NCBI GenBank assembly: GCA_018296165.2
Contig: JACKQL020000032.1
Coordinates: forward strand, 1-64,000
Source of the DNA: Termitomyces sp. T153
Lineage: Eukaryota > Basidiomycota > Agaricomycetes > Agaricales > Lyophyllaceae
DNA length: 64,000 bases
Direction: 5' to 3'
Shown: piece after piece, positions 1 through 11,100 of the stretch
How positions within the stretch are numbered: the stretch's first letter is position 1
How the letters are laid out: each line of letters starts with the position of its first letter
Translations under genes and position numbers: made by a program
The notes under the pieces: model-generated
Told to the model about the DNA's origin: nothing
Seen by the model: the letters and a program-made list of their open reading frames with translations, nothing else
The model's database searches: none

Positions 1-1182
1 TCACGACCCGTTCCCCAAAGCCCCGCACATCGTCCATCAAACCCCCGAACCCCCAAAAGGACCCCCAACGCTCCGCCGAACTTCCGCCCATGCCCACGCC
101 TACTTCGGCTAACTCCGACACATCCCCGGCTAACTCCGACGGCCCCCTGGCCAACTTCGGTGCCTGCCCCGCAGCCACTGACACTTACCCTGGGCTTCCC
201 AAACCCCGAGAACCACCCCCGCTATTCCTGATCTTCGCCCACCCATCATTAACTCAACACCCTGCTTCCTCCGACCTATTCCGGAATATCACGACAACCT
301 CGGAACAACCCGCGATCCCATCAACGTATCAGCGCGGCACGATCTTCGATCACAACCGACACCCGCCCACTCCGTCAAGCCCCGCCAAGCCCCGCCGCCA
401 CAGCCGACGTACCCCGAAGTCCTCCGGTAGTCAGTATATAAGTCATCGAGTAGCTCTTCGTACTCCGGTCTTGATATTGCTTAACGTTACCTATGGTCTG
501 ATTTCTTCCTTTTTGTGTTTCGTGTTCGTTTTCGTGTCTTTTTCTCCTTACTCTCAGTTTCCCGGTCTTATCTCAGTCTCCCGATCTTATCTCAGTCTCC
601 CGATCTTATCTCAGTCTCCCGGTCTTATCTCAGTCTCCCGGTCTTGTCTCGTCCCCTTTTCGTTATCGTTCTCGTTATCGTTTCGTACCTCCACTCGAAT
701 CTACTCTTGTTCCATAATGTCTCGTCCAACGCCGTCTCGGTGACGTCGTCTGACCCTTGTGCCCAATTCTTCATCAACCCTAACGACCTCACGAACTCCG
801 CGATTATAATTACGAACCCCGACACCCCTTACCAGGTCCGAACCTCACTCTTCGCTCGGTCCCGGACTCCATCAACTCCAAATGATCTCCCATCAAACCC
901 CGGCTCCGCCCCCATTGATCACACAGCCACCTACCCCCTTGCTTCCGCAAATCTCCCGTACGGCCTTCTGCCTGAACCCCGCCAAGACCGTCTCATTTCC
1001 CCACAATCCGACTTCTCCGGACCTTCCCGGATCTGTCTGGATCACATCTCCCCAATTACCCGTGCAAACCACCAGGACCCAGAATGTCTTTGAGTGTCCG
1101 GTCACCAATGCAGGGGAATCACGCCCGCCTAGTAAGGACTCGCCCAGTGCAGCTGCGCCCCCGAGGTCAGCGGACCCTGACA
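1..1182 (+). repeat. E1 5' LTR (lacks first 2 bp)
   Basis: It matches 4966-6129 along its whole length. It begins TCACGACCCG where the 3' copy begins TGTCACGACCCG, so TG is just outside the window. It ends with TGACA at 1182. It is about 20 bp longer than the 3' copy because a 19-bp tandem unit (CTCAGTCTCCCGGTCTTAT and variants, around 553-650) is present once more. It carries a TATA box at 435-440. Long open frames inside it are by-products of GC-rich sequence. Confidence 0.92.
435..478 (+). promoter_or_regulatory. E1 LTR core promoter and putative self-primer
   Basis: A TATATA box at 435-440 is followed about 30 nt later by GTCTTGATATT (468-478), where the element transcript should begin. 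This 11-mer is the exact reverse complement of 1184-1194, directly after the 5' LTR. The geometry is that known from self-primed Tf1-type elements, in which the mRNA 5' end folds back to prime reverse transcription. The start site is inferred from TATA distance only. Confidence 0.6.
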
Positions 1183-1194
1183 TAATATCAAGAC
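1183..1194 (+). other. E1 primer-binding site, self-complementary type
   Basis: The sequence after LTR position 1182 is T followed by AATATCAAGAC. It lacks the TGG start of a usual tRNA-primed site and is instead perfectly complementary to LTR positions 468-478. E2 has the same site, extended to 13 nt. Confidence 0.6.
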
Positions 1195-3500
1195 TCGACC
1201 TTACCCCGTCCGTGATGCCCGCATTATCTCCGCACACACAATCAATAACTCCGATGTCTATGGTCTACCCGCGCTGGGGAACCCTTATGATTCATACGGC
1301 CCTGCCCAATTTGCCGAGGCACATTGAGTCGTGGATCCGACACCAAACGTCCCCCCGCTCCAGTTACTTTCATACAACGGCTCCCCCCCACGGACACCCT
1401 CCCCAACTCACACCCAACTCCCAACCCCTCGCGCAAACCGTCAACTCATCTTCCACCCCACCCCTACACTCCCCGCCAACTCCGCTCTCTCGCACAAAGT
1501 CGACCCCGACATCACCCAAAGAATAACATCCTAAGGCCTGGCGACCATCCGATCGAATGAGTAACAAGGTCTCCGGCACCGCGCCAACCCTCCGACCCAC
1601 AATAATGCCAACCTGCCATGGAACAGTCACCCACAGCGCGAGGATCGCCAGCTACAAAGAAACCACTGAGAACGCGCTTCCCCGAAGCCCGCCTGTGGAT
1701 TCACCGGCCCCCCAGCAACCCCGCAGACCGACGAACGCGACTAATCACCAACAACATCACCAAACCCTATTATCGACCCCCTCCAAGGAACTAAACCCTC
1801 CGACAACTAACCCCGAAACCATCGAAATCAAGCTCGAATCCACCACAGGACAAGAACCTCAGACCTAGGCTATGCTCCAACCCCGTGACCTGCTCCCGGA
1901 CCCCGATCGATCGGCCGTCACCTCCGCCCAACAAATGAAGGGGCCCCGACTTCCCCGACCCGACCCTGACAACCCCGGAACAGGACCAAAACATCCCCGA
2001 GCTTACACTCCGCCACCAGACTACGCCACCTCCCACGAAGGAATCCCCAGCATAGGAGCCACCCCGAACCAACTATAGGAAAAAGGACCCTATACGAAGT
2101 AATCCCCCAAGCACTCTAAATTCGCTGACATGTTCATATAAGGGAGGGAGAAGCCCCACCATCATCCAGAAAACAACGATCGGCCATTTAAGCGACCCGA
2201 CAACCCCCAGGGGCACGCGCTCCCATATCCTCAAAAGACCTCCCCCATATGGCTCGACGACCCAAAACGACCCCGCGCCAGCCCGAAACAGTCCCACCCA
2301 GACCCCTCCGAACCCATCGACCGGGCTCCGGACCCTGGCGACATGACTCCAGGGCCTCCGCTCCGACCCCGACATCTGACCAAGAAAACTCACAGCGCCG
2401 GCTAGACAACGATGCCCTGGTAGCCCCAACTCCGCAACAGAAATCACCACCCACTCCGAACCCCGCCCCTACACCGGAATATGTCCGCCCAAACAGGGAC
2501 CACATCACCGGGGCCTCCAGACAAGCTGGCAGTGCCTCCCCCCACTATCACCCCTGCACTTGCACAATCTCCGGACCGCTCCGGAACACGAACGAGGAGT
2601 AAATCCGACCCTGCCGCATCTCCCGGGGAGCCCCACTCCAGTGCCCCCCGCGGCCGACCTTCCCGCCGCCCCAACAACCAGGAACAACCAACAAACCCCC
2701 ACCAAGTGACCCTTGAGTCGACTCCGGGACCACCCACTTCTTCCCGATGAAGGAACCACTGACCCCCGAACCTCCGAACTCGAGGAAGTATCAGAAATAC
2801 GTAAGACCCCCTTTGTCCGCCGTGGGCTTACCTTTGGTCAGGAGAGCAATATCACGTAGATGACCCGGAACCCCAAATTGGGCCCCGGACCCGAAGGAAC
2901 TGGTTGGGACTGATCACCCCGCATCCTACCCCCTCGGTCATCGACACTCCGGAGCACACCAAAGCGCCACCCGAAGCAGGCCCGCCCACAGACGCAGCAC
3001 TCCAAAACACAACCCCGACCCGGACCGACTATACTGCGAAGACGAACCCCGCCTCACCCAACCCCGCCAATAAAAAAGGGCCCGCCCGCCTTCACCACCA
3101 ATACCGACGTAAGGGCTAGACCATGGGAAGACCCCCATTACCCCCCGCCCACCACACCGCCAAGACAACCAAAGCCCCGAACCCGTTGGGCGCCGTACAA
3201 AATTCAAAGGCCACCCTCTACTACCAAAACGGCGCACGTCCCCTACACCCCCAGTCGAAAATTTCCAAGAAACGAACTCAACGACACCGCCCGAAATGCC
3301 GGGGACCCCACCGGAGAACTCCCACCAACCCCGACAGACCCCGGGAGCCCTCCTGCGATGCCCCGCCCCGTCCCGACAAACCCCGGGACTAGCCAGCGCA
3401 GACGGCACTAGCGGGCGTAACCCCCGCCTCTGAACTCACTAGGGATTCCACTCCCTCTCACACCCCTGCGTGTTTCGCTTACTTTGCCCTCAGACAAAAC
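1195..3500 (+). pseudogene. E1 gag-pol relic
   Basis: There is no long frame. A gag start near 1214 aligns loosely, with frameshifts, to the E2 Gag N-terminus (the VYG-P-YD-YGP-QFAE region). Around 2095-2145 the DNA matches the start of the E2 reverse transcriptase region (the codons for EVVPPEYHKFADVF), broken by stops. Around 3370-3490 it matches the DNA just past the E2 chromodomain. Most of RT, RNase H and integrase therefore seems deleted or unrecognisable. The base style is very C-rich and proline-coding, as in E2 gag. Confidence 0.65.
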
Positions 3501-3624
3501 TAAAAATCTCACTTCACACGCCCAGGGACCAAGAAGTGACATGTTCGCGTACAAAAAATCATATATACAATAGGCGGGAAGGCAGCAAGTCCAAGAGCGA
3601 CAAGAAACGAGGCCCACACCCACC

Positions 3625-4755
3625 TCACTCCCTCCCCGAACCTCCCGGAAACCCAACCCCCAGGTCGACCTCCATCTGGGCCCGCACCACCGCTAGGATC
3701 TCCGCCAACCCCGGCAATGCCTCCCCCGCATCGGCCGCCACCTCCCACCACGACCCCGGGGCCACCGCATTGCGTCGCCGATGCCCCGCCAGCAACCTCT
3801 CCAACCGCGCCATTCCCTGCTGCAACTCCGGAGGCTGGACCGCGGACCCCTGCGTCAACCCGTCCTGAATCGACGCGAACGCCGCGGAGGCACCGTCCAA
3901 GAGGACCCGATGCTCCCGCACCCAGCCTAAACTCCGAAAATGAACCGTCAATAACGAACGGAGGAACGGGAGACAACTCACGAAGAATCCCCGCGCGACC
4001 CGAGGCGGCCTCGTTGGCCAACCAATCCTCCCTCCGCCTTGCCGCCTCCAGCTCCGCCCACAACGCATCCCCCTCCGGAACTCGTCCCCGCCCCTCCGCT
4101 TCCCCCGCGGGTTGCCCCTCTACCTGCGCCAGACGCTCCCGCAAACCCCGCACCTCTAGCGCCCGCTCCGTCGCCACGCGCACCGAAGTACTCCTCTCCC
4201 GCTCCATCGCTTCCTTCTCCGTCCGCGCCGCGTCACGATCCTCCCTCGCCCGGCGGAGCTCCCCCTCCCGTACTGCCAACGACGTCGTCAAGGCCTCCAC
4301 CTGCTTGCGAAGGAAGACCTCCGTGATTGAAGGAATCGGCGCGGAGGGACTCGACGACCGCTCCGAGGGAACGCCAGGGACAGGGGAAAAGAGGGAAGAC
4401 TCGGGAGGCCCCGCCGACAACTCGCGCCCACGCGGCCTCTTGCTGGGTCCCGCCCCCGAGGGTGGGGAAGCTCGACGCTTTCCCCGAACCACCACCGAAG
4501 ACGCCCCCTTCCCCTTTGGCACCGCGGGACGAAACTTGGTCCGCTTCGGAACCCCCGGAAAGTCCACCACTACTACTACGGACGACTCTACCGGAACCCC
4601 GTTAACCATCCCGAAAGGAAAATTCGACAACACTTACGACTCCGGTCCCTAACGCTACCCCGGCGCCGACGCTCGAACTCCTCACCCCCACTGTCATACA
4701 CCACCACCTCGTCTAAATCGGCGGGAGAAACCACTGGAACGCTGGGGGAAGACAT
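3625..4755 (-). CDS. E1 antisense accessory gene, 341 aa, three exons
   Basis: Exons on the minus strand are 4755-4638, 4587-3982 and 3926-3625. Both introns are GT-AG (donors GTAAGT and GTGAGT, acceptors GGTAG and TTTAG), and splicing keeps one open frame to a TGA. Order of parts: an acidic N-terminus starting MSSPSVP, a basic nuclear-localisation-like stretch (GKRRASPP, then SKRPRGR), a long heptad-like coiled coil rich in E, R and A, a motif near RWVREHRVLLDGAS, and a C-terminal block with LLAGHRRR and WWEVA. The E2 antisense gene (33732-35402) shares the later parts, and the second intron is in the same position and phase in both. It lacks the cysteine cluster seen in E2. Its function is unknown; nuclear localisation and self-association are inferences. 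It is the only intact gene in E1. Confidence 0.72.
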
Positions 4756-4965
4756 GACGAAATTTGGGAAACCCCGGGGCACGCCCAAAGCTTTAAATTG
4801 AGTGAGGGGGACCCTGACGAAACGGCGGCCGCACTTTGACTTCGCCTCCCACGCCGCTATCACTCGCTGCGGATTGATCAATATTGCTCGGCTTCGACTC
4901 CCACGCCCCGCCGATCCCCGTCCTGCCCCGCGTCTCGAAGGGTCTCGACGCTGAAAGGGGGGTGA
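4756..4965 (-). promoter_or_regulatory. Promoter of the E1 antisense gene, conserved with E2
   Basis: About 210 bp separate the antisense start codon from the 3' LTR. A TTTAAA box lies about 36 nt upstream of the ATG. The stretch 4810-4965 is closely similar to 35460-35615 in E2, including GCGGCCGC, the CACTCGCTGCGG core, TTGATCAATATTG and a shared CGTCTC-AGGGTCTCGACGCTGAA run. The flanking coding parts of the two elements are more diverged, so this block looks constrained. Confidence 0.5.
4951..4965 (+). other. E1 polypurine tract
   Basis: CTGAAAGGGGGGTGA abuts the 3' LTR start at 4966. It is the expected plus-strand priming site. E2 has the near-identical tract at 35601-35615. Confidence 0.8.
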
Positions 4966-6129
4966 TGTCACGACCCGTTCCCCAAAGCCCCGCACATCGT
5001 CCATCAAACCCCCGAACCCCCAAAAGGACCCCCAACGCTCCGCCGAACTTCCGCCCATGCCCACGCCTACTTCGGCTAACTCCGACACATCCCCGGCTAA
5101 CTCCGGCGGCCCCCTGGCCAACTTCGGTGCCTGCCCCGCAGCCACTGACACTTACCCTGGGCTTCCCAAACCCCGAGAACCACCCCCGCTATTCCTGATC
5201 TTCGCCCACCCATCATTAACTCAACACCCTGCTTCCTCCGACCTATTCCGGAATATCACGACAACCTCGGAACAACCCGCGATCCCATCAACGTATCAGC
5301 GCGGCATGATCTTCGATCACAACCGACACCCGCCCACTCCGTCAAGCCCCGCCAAGCCCCGCCGCCACAGCCGACGTACCCCGAAGTCCTCCGGTAGTCA
5401 GTATATAAGTCATCGAGTAGCTCTTCGTACTCCGGTCTTGATATTGCTTAACGTTACCTATGGTCTGATTGTTTCCTCTTTGTGTTTCGTGTTCGTTTTC
5501 GTATCTCGTTCTCCTTACTCTCAGTTTCCCGGTCTTATCTCAGTCTCCCGGTCTTATCTCAGTCTCCCGGTCTTATCTCAGTCTCCCGGTCTTGTCTCGT
5601 CCCCTTTTGTTATCGTTCTCGTTATCGTTTCGTACCTCCACTCGAATCTACTCTTGTTCCATATTGTCTTGTCCGATGCCGTCTCGGTGACGTCGTCTGA
5701 CCCTTGTGCCCAATTCTTCATTAACCCTAACGACCTCACGAACTCCGCGATTATAATTACGAACCCCGACACTCCTTACCAGGTCCGAACCTCACTCTTC
5801 GCTCGGTCCCGGACTCCATCAACTCCAAATGATCTCCCATCAAACTCCGGCTCCGCCCCCATTGATCACACAGCCACCTACTCCCTTGCTTCCGCAAATC
5901 TCCCGTACGGCCTTCTGCCTGAACCCCGCCAAGACCGTCTCGTCTCCCCACAATCCGACTTCTCCGGACCTTCCCGGACCTGTCTGGATTACATCTCCCC
6001 AATTACCCGCGCAAACCACCAGGACCCAGAACGTCTTCGAGTGTCCGGTCACCAATGCAGGGGAATCACGCCCGCCTAGTAAGGACTCGCCCAGTGCAGC
6101 TGCGCCCCCGAGGTCAGCGGACCCTGACA
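4966..6129 (+). repeat. E1 3' LTR
   Basis: A 1164-bp copy with the same termini as the 5' LTR (TGTCA at the start, TGACA at 6129). It carries four rather than five copies of the 19-bp TCAGTCTCCCGG unit. Most other differences from the 5' copy are C/T or G/A transitions. Confidence 0.93.
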
Positions 6130-7807
6130 CACAGTACCTGAACCTGAATTGATGCCCAACCATGCTCCTACAAGATCTAAACCTCAGCCTCCTTGCTGCT
6201 CAGAACACCTTGCTACAAGGTTGTTCCTTGCTACTGACACATTTGCTTTTCTGGCCACACTCAACAGTACAAATTCTATTTACAAAAAAGAAATGTACCT
6301 GTACACTATGGAGAGGCAATGAGGAGAGTTGATTTGTGGGGACCACTAATGAAGCAAGAATTGAAGATATTGGAGGAGAGGAAAGTCTTCAAATTGGTGC
6401 CTCTGTCATCAGTCCCAGAAGGGAAAAAGGTTATAGGATGTTGATGGATGTACACTAACAAGTACAATGTAGAGGGGAATGTGGTGAAGCAAAAGGCATG
6501 CTTGGTAGCAAAGGAGTTTTCTCAGGTGGCAGGGGAGGATTTTGATGAGAACTATGCAGCAGTTATATGGCTTGAGTCCATGAAGATGTCTGTGGCTATT
6601 GCAGCACAGCATAACTTACACATATGGCAAGCAGATTTCATGTTGGTGTACCTCAACAGCATTCCCTCCCACACCATCTACATGCAACTTCTACCAGGTT
6701 ACAAAACCTCTTGAGCAGATAGCTGTGTATGCACAAGGACTGTTGGAAATGAACAAACCATTCAACACCCACACCAATAACATGTTTGGCCTATTGACAA
6801 CAGCCAAGGGAGTGGCACAAGCAAAATACAAGTTGGAGAAAATCTATAAGATAAAGGACCTTGAAGAATCATTGTGGGAATGGCAATTGAGCAAGATGCA
6901 ACCAAAGGTGCCATTTCCCTGTTGCAATGTGCCCATCTTAAATGTGTTGTTGAACATTTTAGAATGGATGATTGCAACCCCCATGCCACACCACTTCCCA
7001 ATGGCATTCACCTCATGAAAGCCATGAGTCCACAGACTGAAGCCAACCACTACTAGCATATGAGAGATTGGGTCTTGTGGCTACCTGGGCCTACATGATT
7101 TTGTAGCCCACAAAACTGTATTGGAGACTGTTAGGCTCACTCATGTGGGCTCAGATAGCCACAAGATCCAATCTCTCATATGCTGTAGGCCTACTCACCC
7201 ATTTCCAATCCAACTCTGGTCCTGCCCACTGAAACACTCCACTTCACATTCTTGGGTATGTGAAGACAACCCTTGACTACTGCATCACTTACTCCAAGAG
7301 TGCTGAGACATCTATCAAACCTTTTGGATACATGGATGCAGACTTTGGAGGAGACTTTGATACCCAAAGGTTGATAGGGGGATACATGTTTATGATGTCC
7401 AGGGGAGCCACATCTTGGAGTTCTAAATAGCAGCCAACAGTGGCACTGTCAACAACTGAGGCAGAGTACATGGCATTGACTAGGGGTGTACAGCAAGGAC
7501 TTTGGATGCATAATTTCCTTGTTGAGATTGACCTTTCCCAGCAGCTTCCAATCACCCTCCATAGTGACAACTGTTCATTAATTGCATTAGCTGGATCTAC
7601 AAAAGGACATGCTTAAGCCAAACATATTGACATTGACACTACTACATCCTTGAACATGTTCAGGAGGGAGAGATTGAGATAGTGCTAGTGGTATTGACCA
7701 AAAACATTGTGGATCTGTTTACTAAGCTGCTCAATTGCATACAGCACAAATATCTTATTGGGATACTGGGGCTTAGAGCTTGATGGTGTTCTGCACATCT
7801 GGGGGAG
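6130..7807 (+). pseudogene. Ty1/copia pol relic (RT and RNase H)
   Basis: Broken frames read as copia reverse transcriptase: WGPLMKQELKILEERKVFKL at about 6340-6400, then KACLVAKEFSQVAGEDFDENY (6490-6560) and ADFMLVYLNS (6630-6660). RNase H pieces follow after 7255 (YVKTTLDYC, DADFGGDFD, ALSTTEAEYMAL, SDNCSLIAL). Stops and frameshifts are frequent. A 130-bp hairpin (7055-7184) interrupts the region. A run of Gs at 7800-7806 just before the LTR is a candidate polypurine tract. The sequence has almost no CpG, unlike E1. Confidence 0.82.
7055..7184. repeat. 130-bp inverted-repeat hairpin, MITE-like
   Basis: The left arm starting AGCATATGAGAGATTGGG (7055) and the right arm ending CCAATCTCTCATATGCT (7184) are reverse complements over about 43 nt with roughly five mismatches. 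It splits the copia pol relic. No clear target duplication is visible in the flanks, so insertion by a small DNA element is only one reading. Confidence 0.5.
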
Positions 7808-8185
7808 TATTGAGAGAGATGCACTAACACACTGCATTTGGTGTAGAAGTCTAACATATTTTCTTTTTTGTTCTTCATTTTCTTATTGAGTCATGGGCTG
7901 CTGCACAACTGTGAGCCTTATATATTGTATGTTTTTATTTGCTAGTTTTTTACTGAAACTGTATTTCTTAGATCTACAAAAGATCACATCAACAAACACC
8001 ACCTCAGCCATCTACACATCTGCATAGAGTAACTAAGGGTGAGCCAATCTATTATCTTACCTACAAGTACTATACTTATGATACTTGTAGTTCTTACTAT
8101 TTGTTTTACTCTACAGGTCAATATTTAGCTGTCTTCACATCTGCATAGAGTGACTGAGGTTCTTACTATTTGTTTTACTCTATAC
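7808..8185 (+). repeat. copia-type LTR, copy A
   Basis: It starts TATTGAGAGAGATGCAC after a G-rich tract and ends near TTTTACTCTATA. It is recognisably similar to 11836-12204, including two internal copies of a GAGTGACTGAGG motif each followed by a TTACTATT-TTGTT-TACTCTA block. It follows copia pol, so it fits a 3' LTR. The exact end is approximate. Confidence 0.6.
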
Positions 8186-11100
8186 CTACATTGCCTATAT
8201 CCAGTTGAGTGGTAAAGCTCTTGCCTCTGATGCTCTGAAAATTGCCTGGGTCCTCTCTTACAGACTAAGCCTCAACCTATGCATTGCACATTTTTTGATG
8301 CTCTGGAGGAGTTGATAGTTTTTCTGGCTAGATGGAGTTTGAGAAGGAGTTCCAAGCTGAATTCTTTCCCCTTAACCCTGCCAAGACTGCAGCTCTCTCT
8401 CTTCATGACCAAAACCAATATGATCAAGGAAAGTGGTCATTAGATGAGTACATTGACTTATTCCATGCCTTAGTTGAGCAGACTGGGTATTTAAATAGTC
8501 TGCAGCTTTGTCTAACCTTTTATGATGAGCTCCACCCCTCTCTCATGGATTATCTTGACAATATCACCAAGGAGTGCCCAGATGATGAGCATGTTGACAC
8601 CTGGTACAAGGTGGCATGTGAGCAATAGCAGTAGATGGAGCTGCAGCATAAGATGCAATGGATCTAGCACCCCATGGCCACCCCACATATTGCCTTTGCT
8701 TGTAGTGGGATTGCCCCCTAAGTCTCCCCTTCCATGCATGCTCCAGTGGCCCCTTGAGCAGGTGCAACCCTTTCTGTTCCATCTCATGTTGCCTCCTTCC
8801 ATGCATGCTCTACTATTAGCCTCTATGCACTCCCTAACCCAGGGAGTTCCAATGGATGTTAATGCCTCCTGACAGTGCTTCTCCACTCCTTTGTTGTGTC
8901 AATGCTACAAAAAGGCTAGCCACTTTGCCCATTACTATCTTCAAGAGCTGGAAGTCCACTATCTGTCTGCATCAGAGCAGAAGAGCTGCTTATCCAACTC
9001 CTGGCAGCCTGGGACACAACAGGAGCTCCCTCTTCTGATGTGCTTATAGCTGCCTCCTTTGATGAGGTGGCCAACATATTAGAGGAGGTGCCTATGAAGT
9101 TGGGGGAGGATTTTTAAAAAAGGCAATGGATGACCTGTGCACTTTCATTGCCTAGTGCTAATCATTTCATTCCCCTGTCAGTAGAATCAAATATATTTGT
9201 TGCTGCCCTTGATACTATGCCCAAAATGATAAGCCCCTTCTCAAATATACAAATCCCCTCCCCAGCTAAAGTCTCTGCTGAGAACACTGTCTCCTCCATC
9301 ACTACATTGTTGCTTCCACCCCTTCTACCAATTTCCTGAAGCTACAGGTAGAAATTGAGATGATGAACACCTAGCAGAGCCAAAGTGTGGTTGCTTTGAT
9401 TGACAGTGGGGCAACAGGCCTCTTCCTCAACACAGACTATGTGCAACAACATTGTCTCACCACTTGCCCCCTCTCTTGTCCTATCCCTATATATAATGTT
9501 GATGGCATGCTCAATAAAGCTGGCTCTATTTGTTCTGTGGTAGACCTGGTCCTTGATTACCAAGACCACTTGGAGCAAGCCATTTTTTCTGTCACTAGTT
9601 TAGGGAAGCAAGACATGGTCTTGGAGTTTACCTGGTTACAAGAATATAACCCCAAGATTGACTGGACTAAGGGCAAGGTGAAGATGAGTCACTGCCCTTG
9701 TCATTGCATGACTTGTGCCAAAGAAGCCCATAAGAAGCATAGAGCAAAGGTTTGTGAGTGTGCTGCTATATGCACCTGTCATGCTGGGCATCTTCCTGAT
9801 GTGAACCTCAACCTCCTGGATCCCCTCCTCTGGCATTCCCTCATAGGGAGGCCCTCTATGAGAATATCTGAGGTATTGGGTGTGAACTTCAGGAGGAAGA
9901 TGAATGTGAAGGAGAATCTGCTGGCACTCTAGACCCAGAGTCTCCAGACAAAAACATTGAGGTAGGTGATAGGATTTATGCTACAACCCTCTGCCCCCCT
10001 CTTACAGTGGCAGAGATCTGGGCCAGTCAGACCACTTCTCAGCATCTGGCTAAGGCATTTGCAACAAATTCTCAGCCCAAGCCCTTTTGTTGCAAGTTCC
10101 TGATCACCTCCACAATTTTGAGGACATATTCTCCAAGGCATCCTTTGATTCACTTCCAGAGTGCAAGCAGTGGGATCATGCAATTGAGCTGATACCAGAT
10201 GCAGAACCCTCCAGCTGCAAGGTCTATCCACTTGCACTCTATGAGCAGGATGAGCTGGATGCATTTCTACAGAAAAATCTTAGCTCTGGATGGATATGGC
10301 CCTCTAAGTCCCCAATGGCCTCCCCAGTCTTTTTCATTAAGAAGAAGAATGAGTCTCTTCATCTGGTTCAGGACTATCAAGTCTTGGATGCAATGATGGT
10401 GAAGAATTTCTATCCCTTGCTACTCATTTCTGAACTTGTCAACAACCTTTGAGGCACATACTACTTCACTAAGTTGGACATCTATTGGGGCTACAAGAAT
10501 GTGCACATTAAAGAAGGAGATGAGTGCAAGGCAGCATTCCAAACCATTGCAGACTTTTTGAACCTCTAGTGATGTTCTTTGGTTTTACCAATAGCCCAGC
10601 CACTTTCCAGACCATGATGAATAACATCTTCTGCAATCAGATTGCAGAAGGTATTGTTTGCATGTATCTTGACAATATCCTTATCTATACCAAAACCTTA
10701 AAGGAGCATTACTGGGTCACACACATTGTCTTGGAATGCCAAATGCCTCTGCCAACACCAGCTCTATCTGAAGCCTCAGAAGTGTGGGTTTGAGCAGACT
10801 AAGGTGGAGTACCTAGGTTTGATCATCTCACATGGAATGGCTGAGATGGACCCCATTAAAGTGGCAGGTGTAGTGGAATGGCCTGAGTCAAGGAACAAGA
10901 AGGAAGTATAGGCCTTTGTTTGGGTTTGTCAACTTCTACCAGAGGTTCCTACAGGATTTCTTTCACAATGCACATCTCCTCTTTGACCTCACTGTCCAAG
11001 ACACAGCTTGGCAGTGGAACTCTTTGCAGCAAGCTGCCTTTGGTGCCCTCAAGCAAGCCATTATATCAAAACCTGTCCTCCTGTTCCCAGATGATGACTC

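Larger units (their letters stand above)
1..6129 (+). mobile_element. E1: Ty3/gypsy LTR element, gag-pol collapsed, antisense gene intact
   Basis: Two long direct repeats (1-1182 and 4966-6129) bracket a 3.8-kb interior with a primer-binding site after the left repeat and a purine tract before the right one. The complete repeat starts TGTCA and ends TGACA. The interior is far shorter than the roughly 8.8 kb of the related E2 element at 25836-36616. Gag and pol survive only as short frameshifted pieces, while a spliced gene on the opposite strand (3625-4755) is open. The first two bases of the 5' LTR lie outside the window, so no target duplication can be tested; the right flank is copia sequence starting CACAG. 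A solo LTR of this family lies at 14994-16117. Whether E1 can still be mobilised in trans is unknown. Confidence 0.88.

Noticed and set aside
3717..4652. 311-codon plus-strand frame in E1
   Set aside because: It is the shadow of the spliced antisense gene, Pro/Ser/Arg-rich only because of codon complementarity; splice signals and E2 homology support the minus strand.
5057..6079. 340-codon open frame in the E1 3' LTR (a matching 217-codon one at 90-743)
   Set aside because: It lies wholly inside an LTR, spans the TATA box, and results from GC-rich, stop-poor sequence.
8195..8270. tRNA-like stretch (GTTGAGTGGTAAAGCTCTTGCC...CCTGGGTCC) that might be a SINE
   Set aside because: The A-box-like part is present, but there is no proper B box, no foldable cloverleaf and no second copy in the window.
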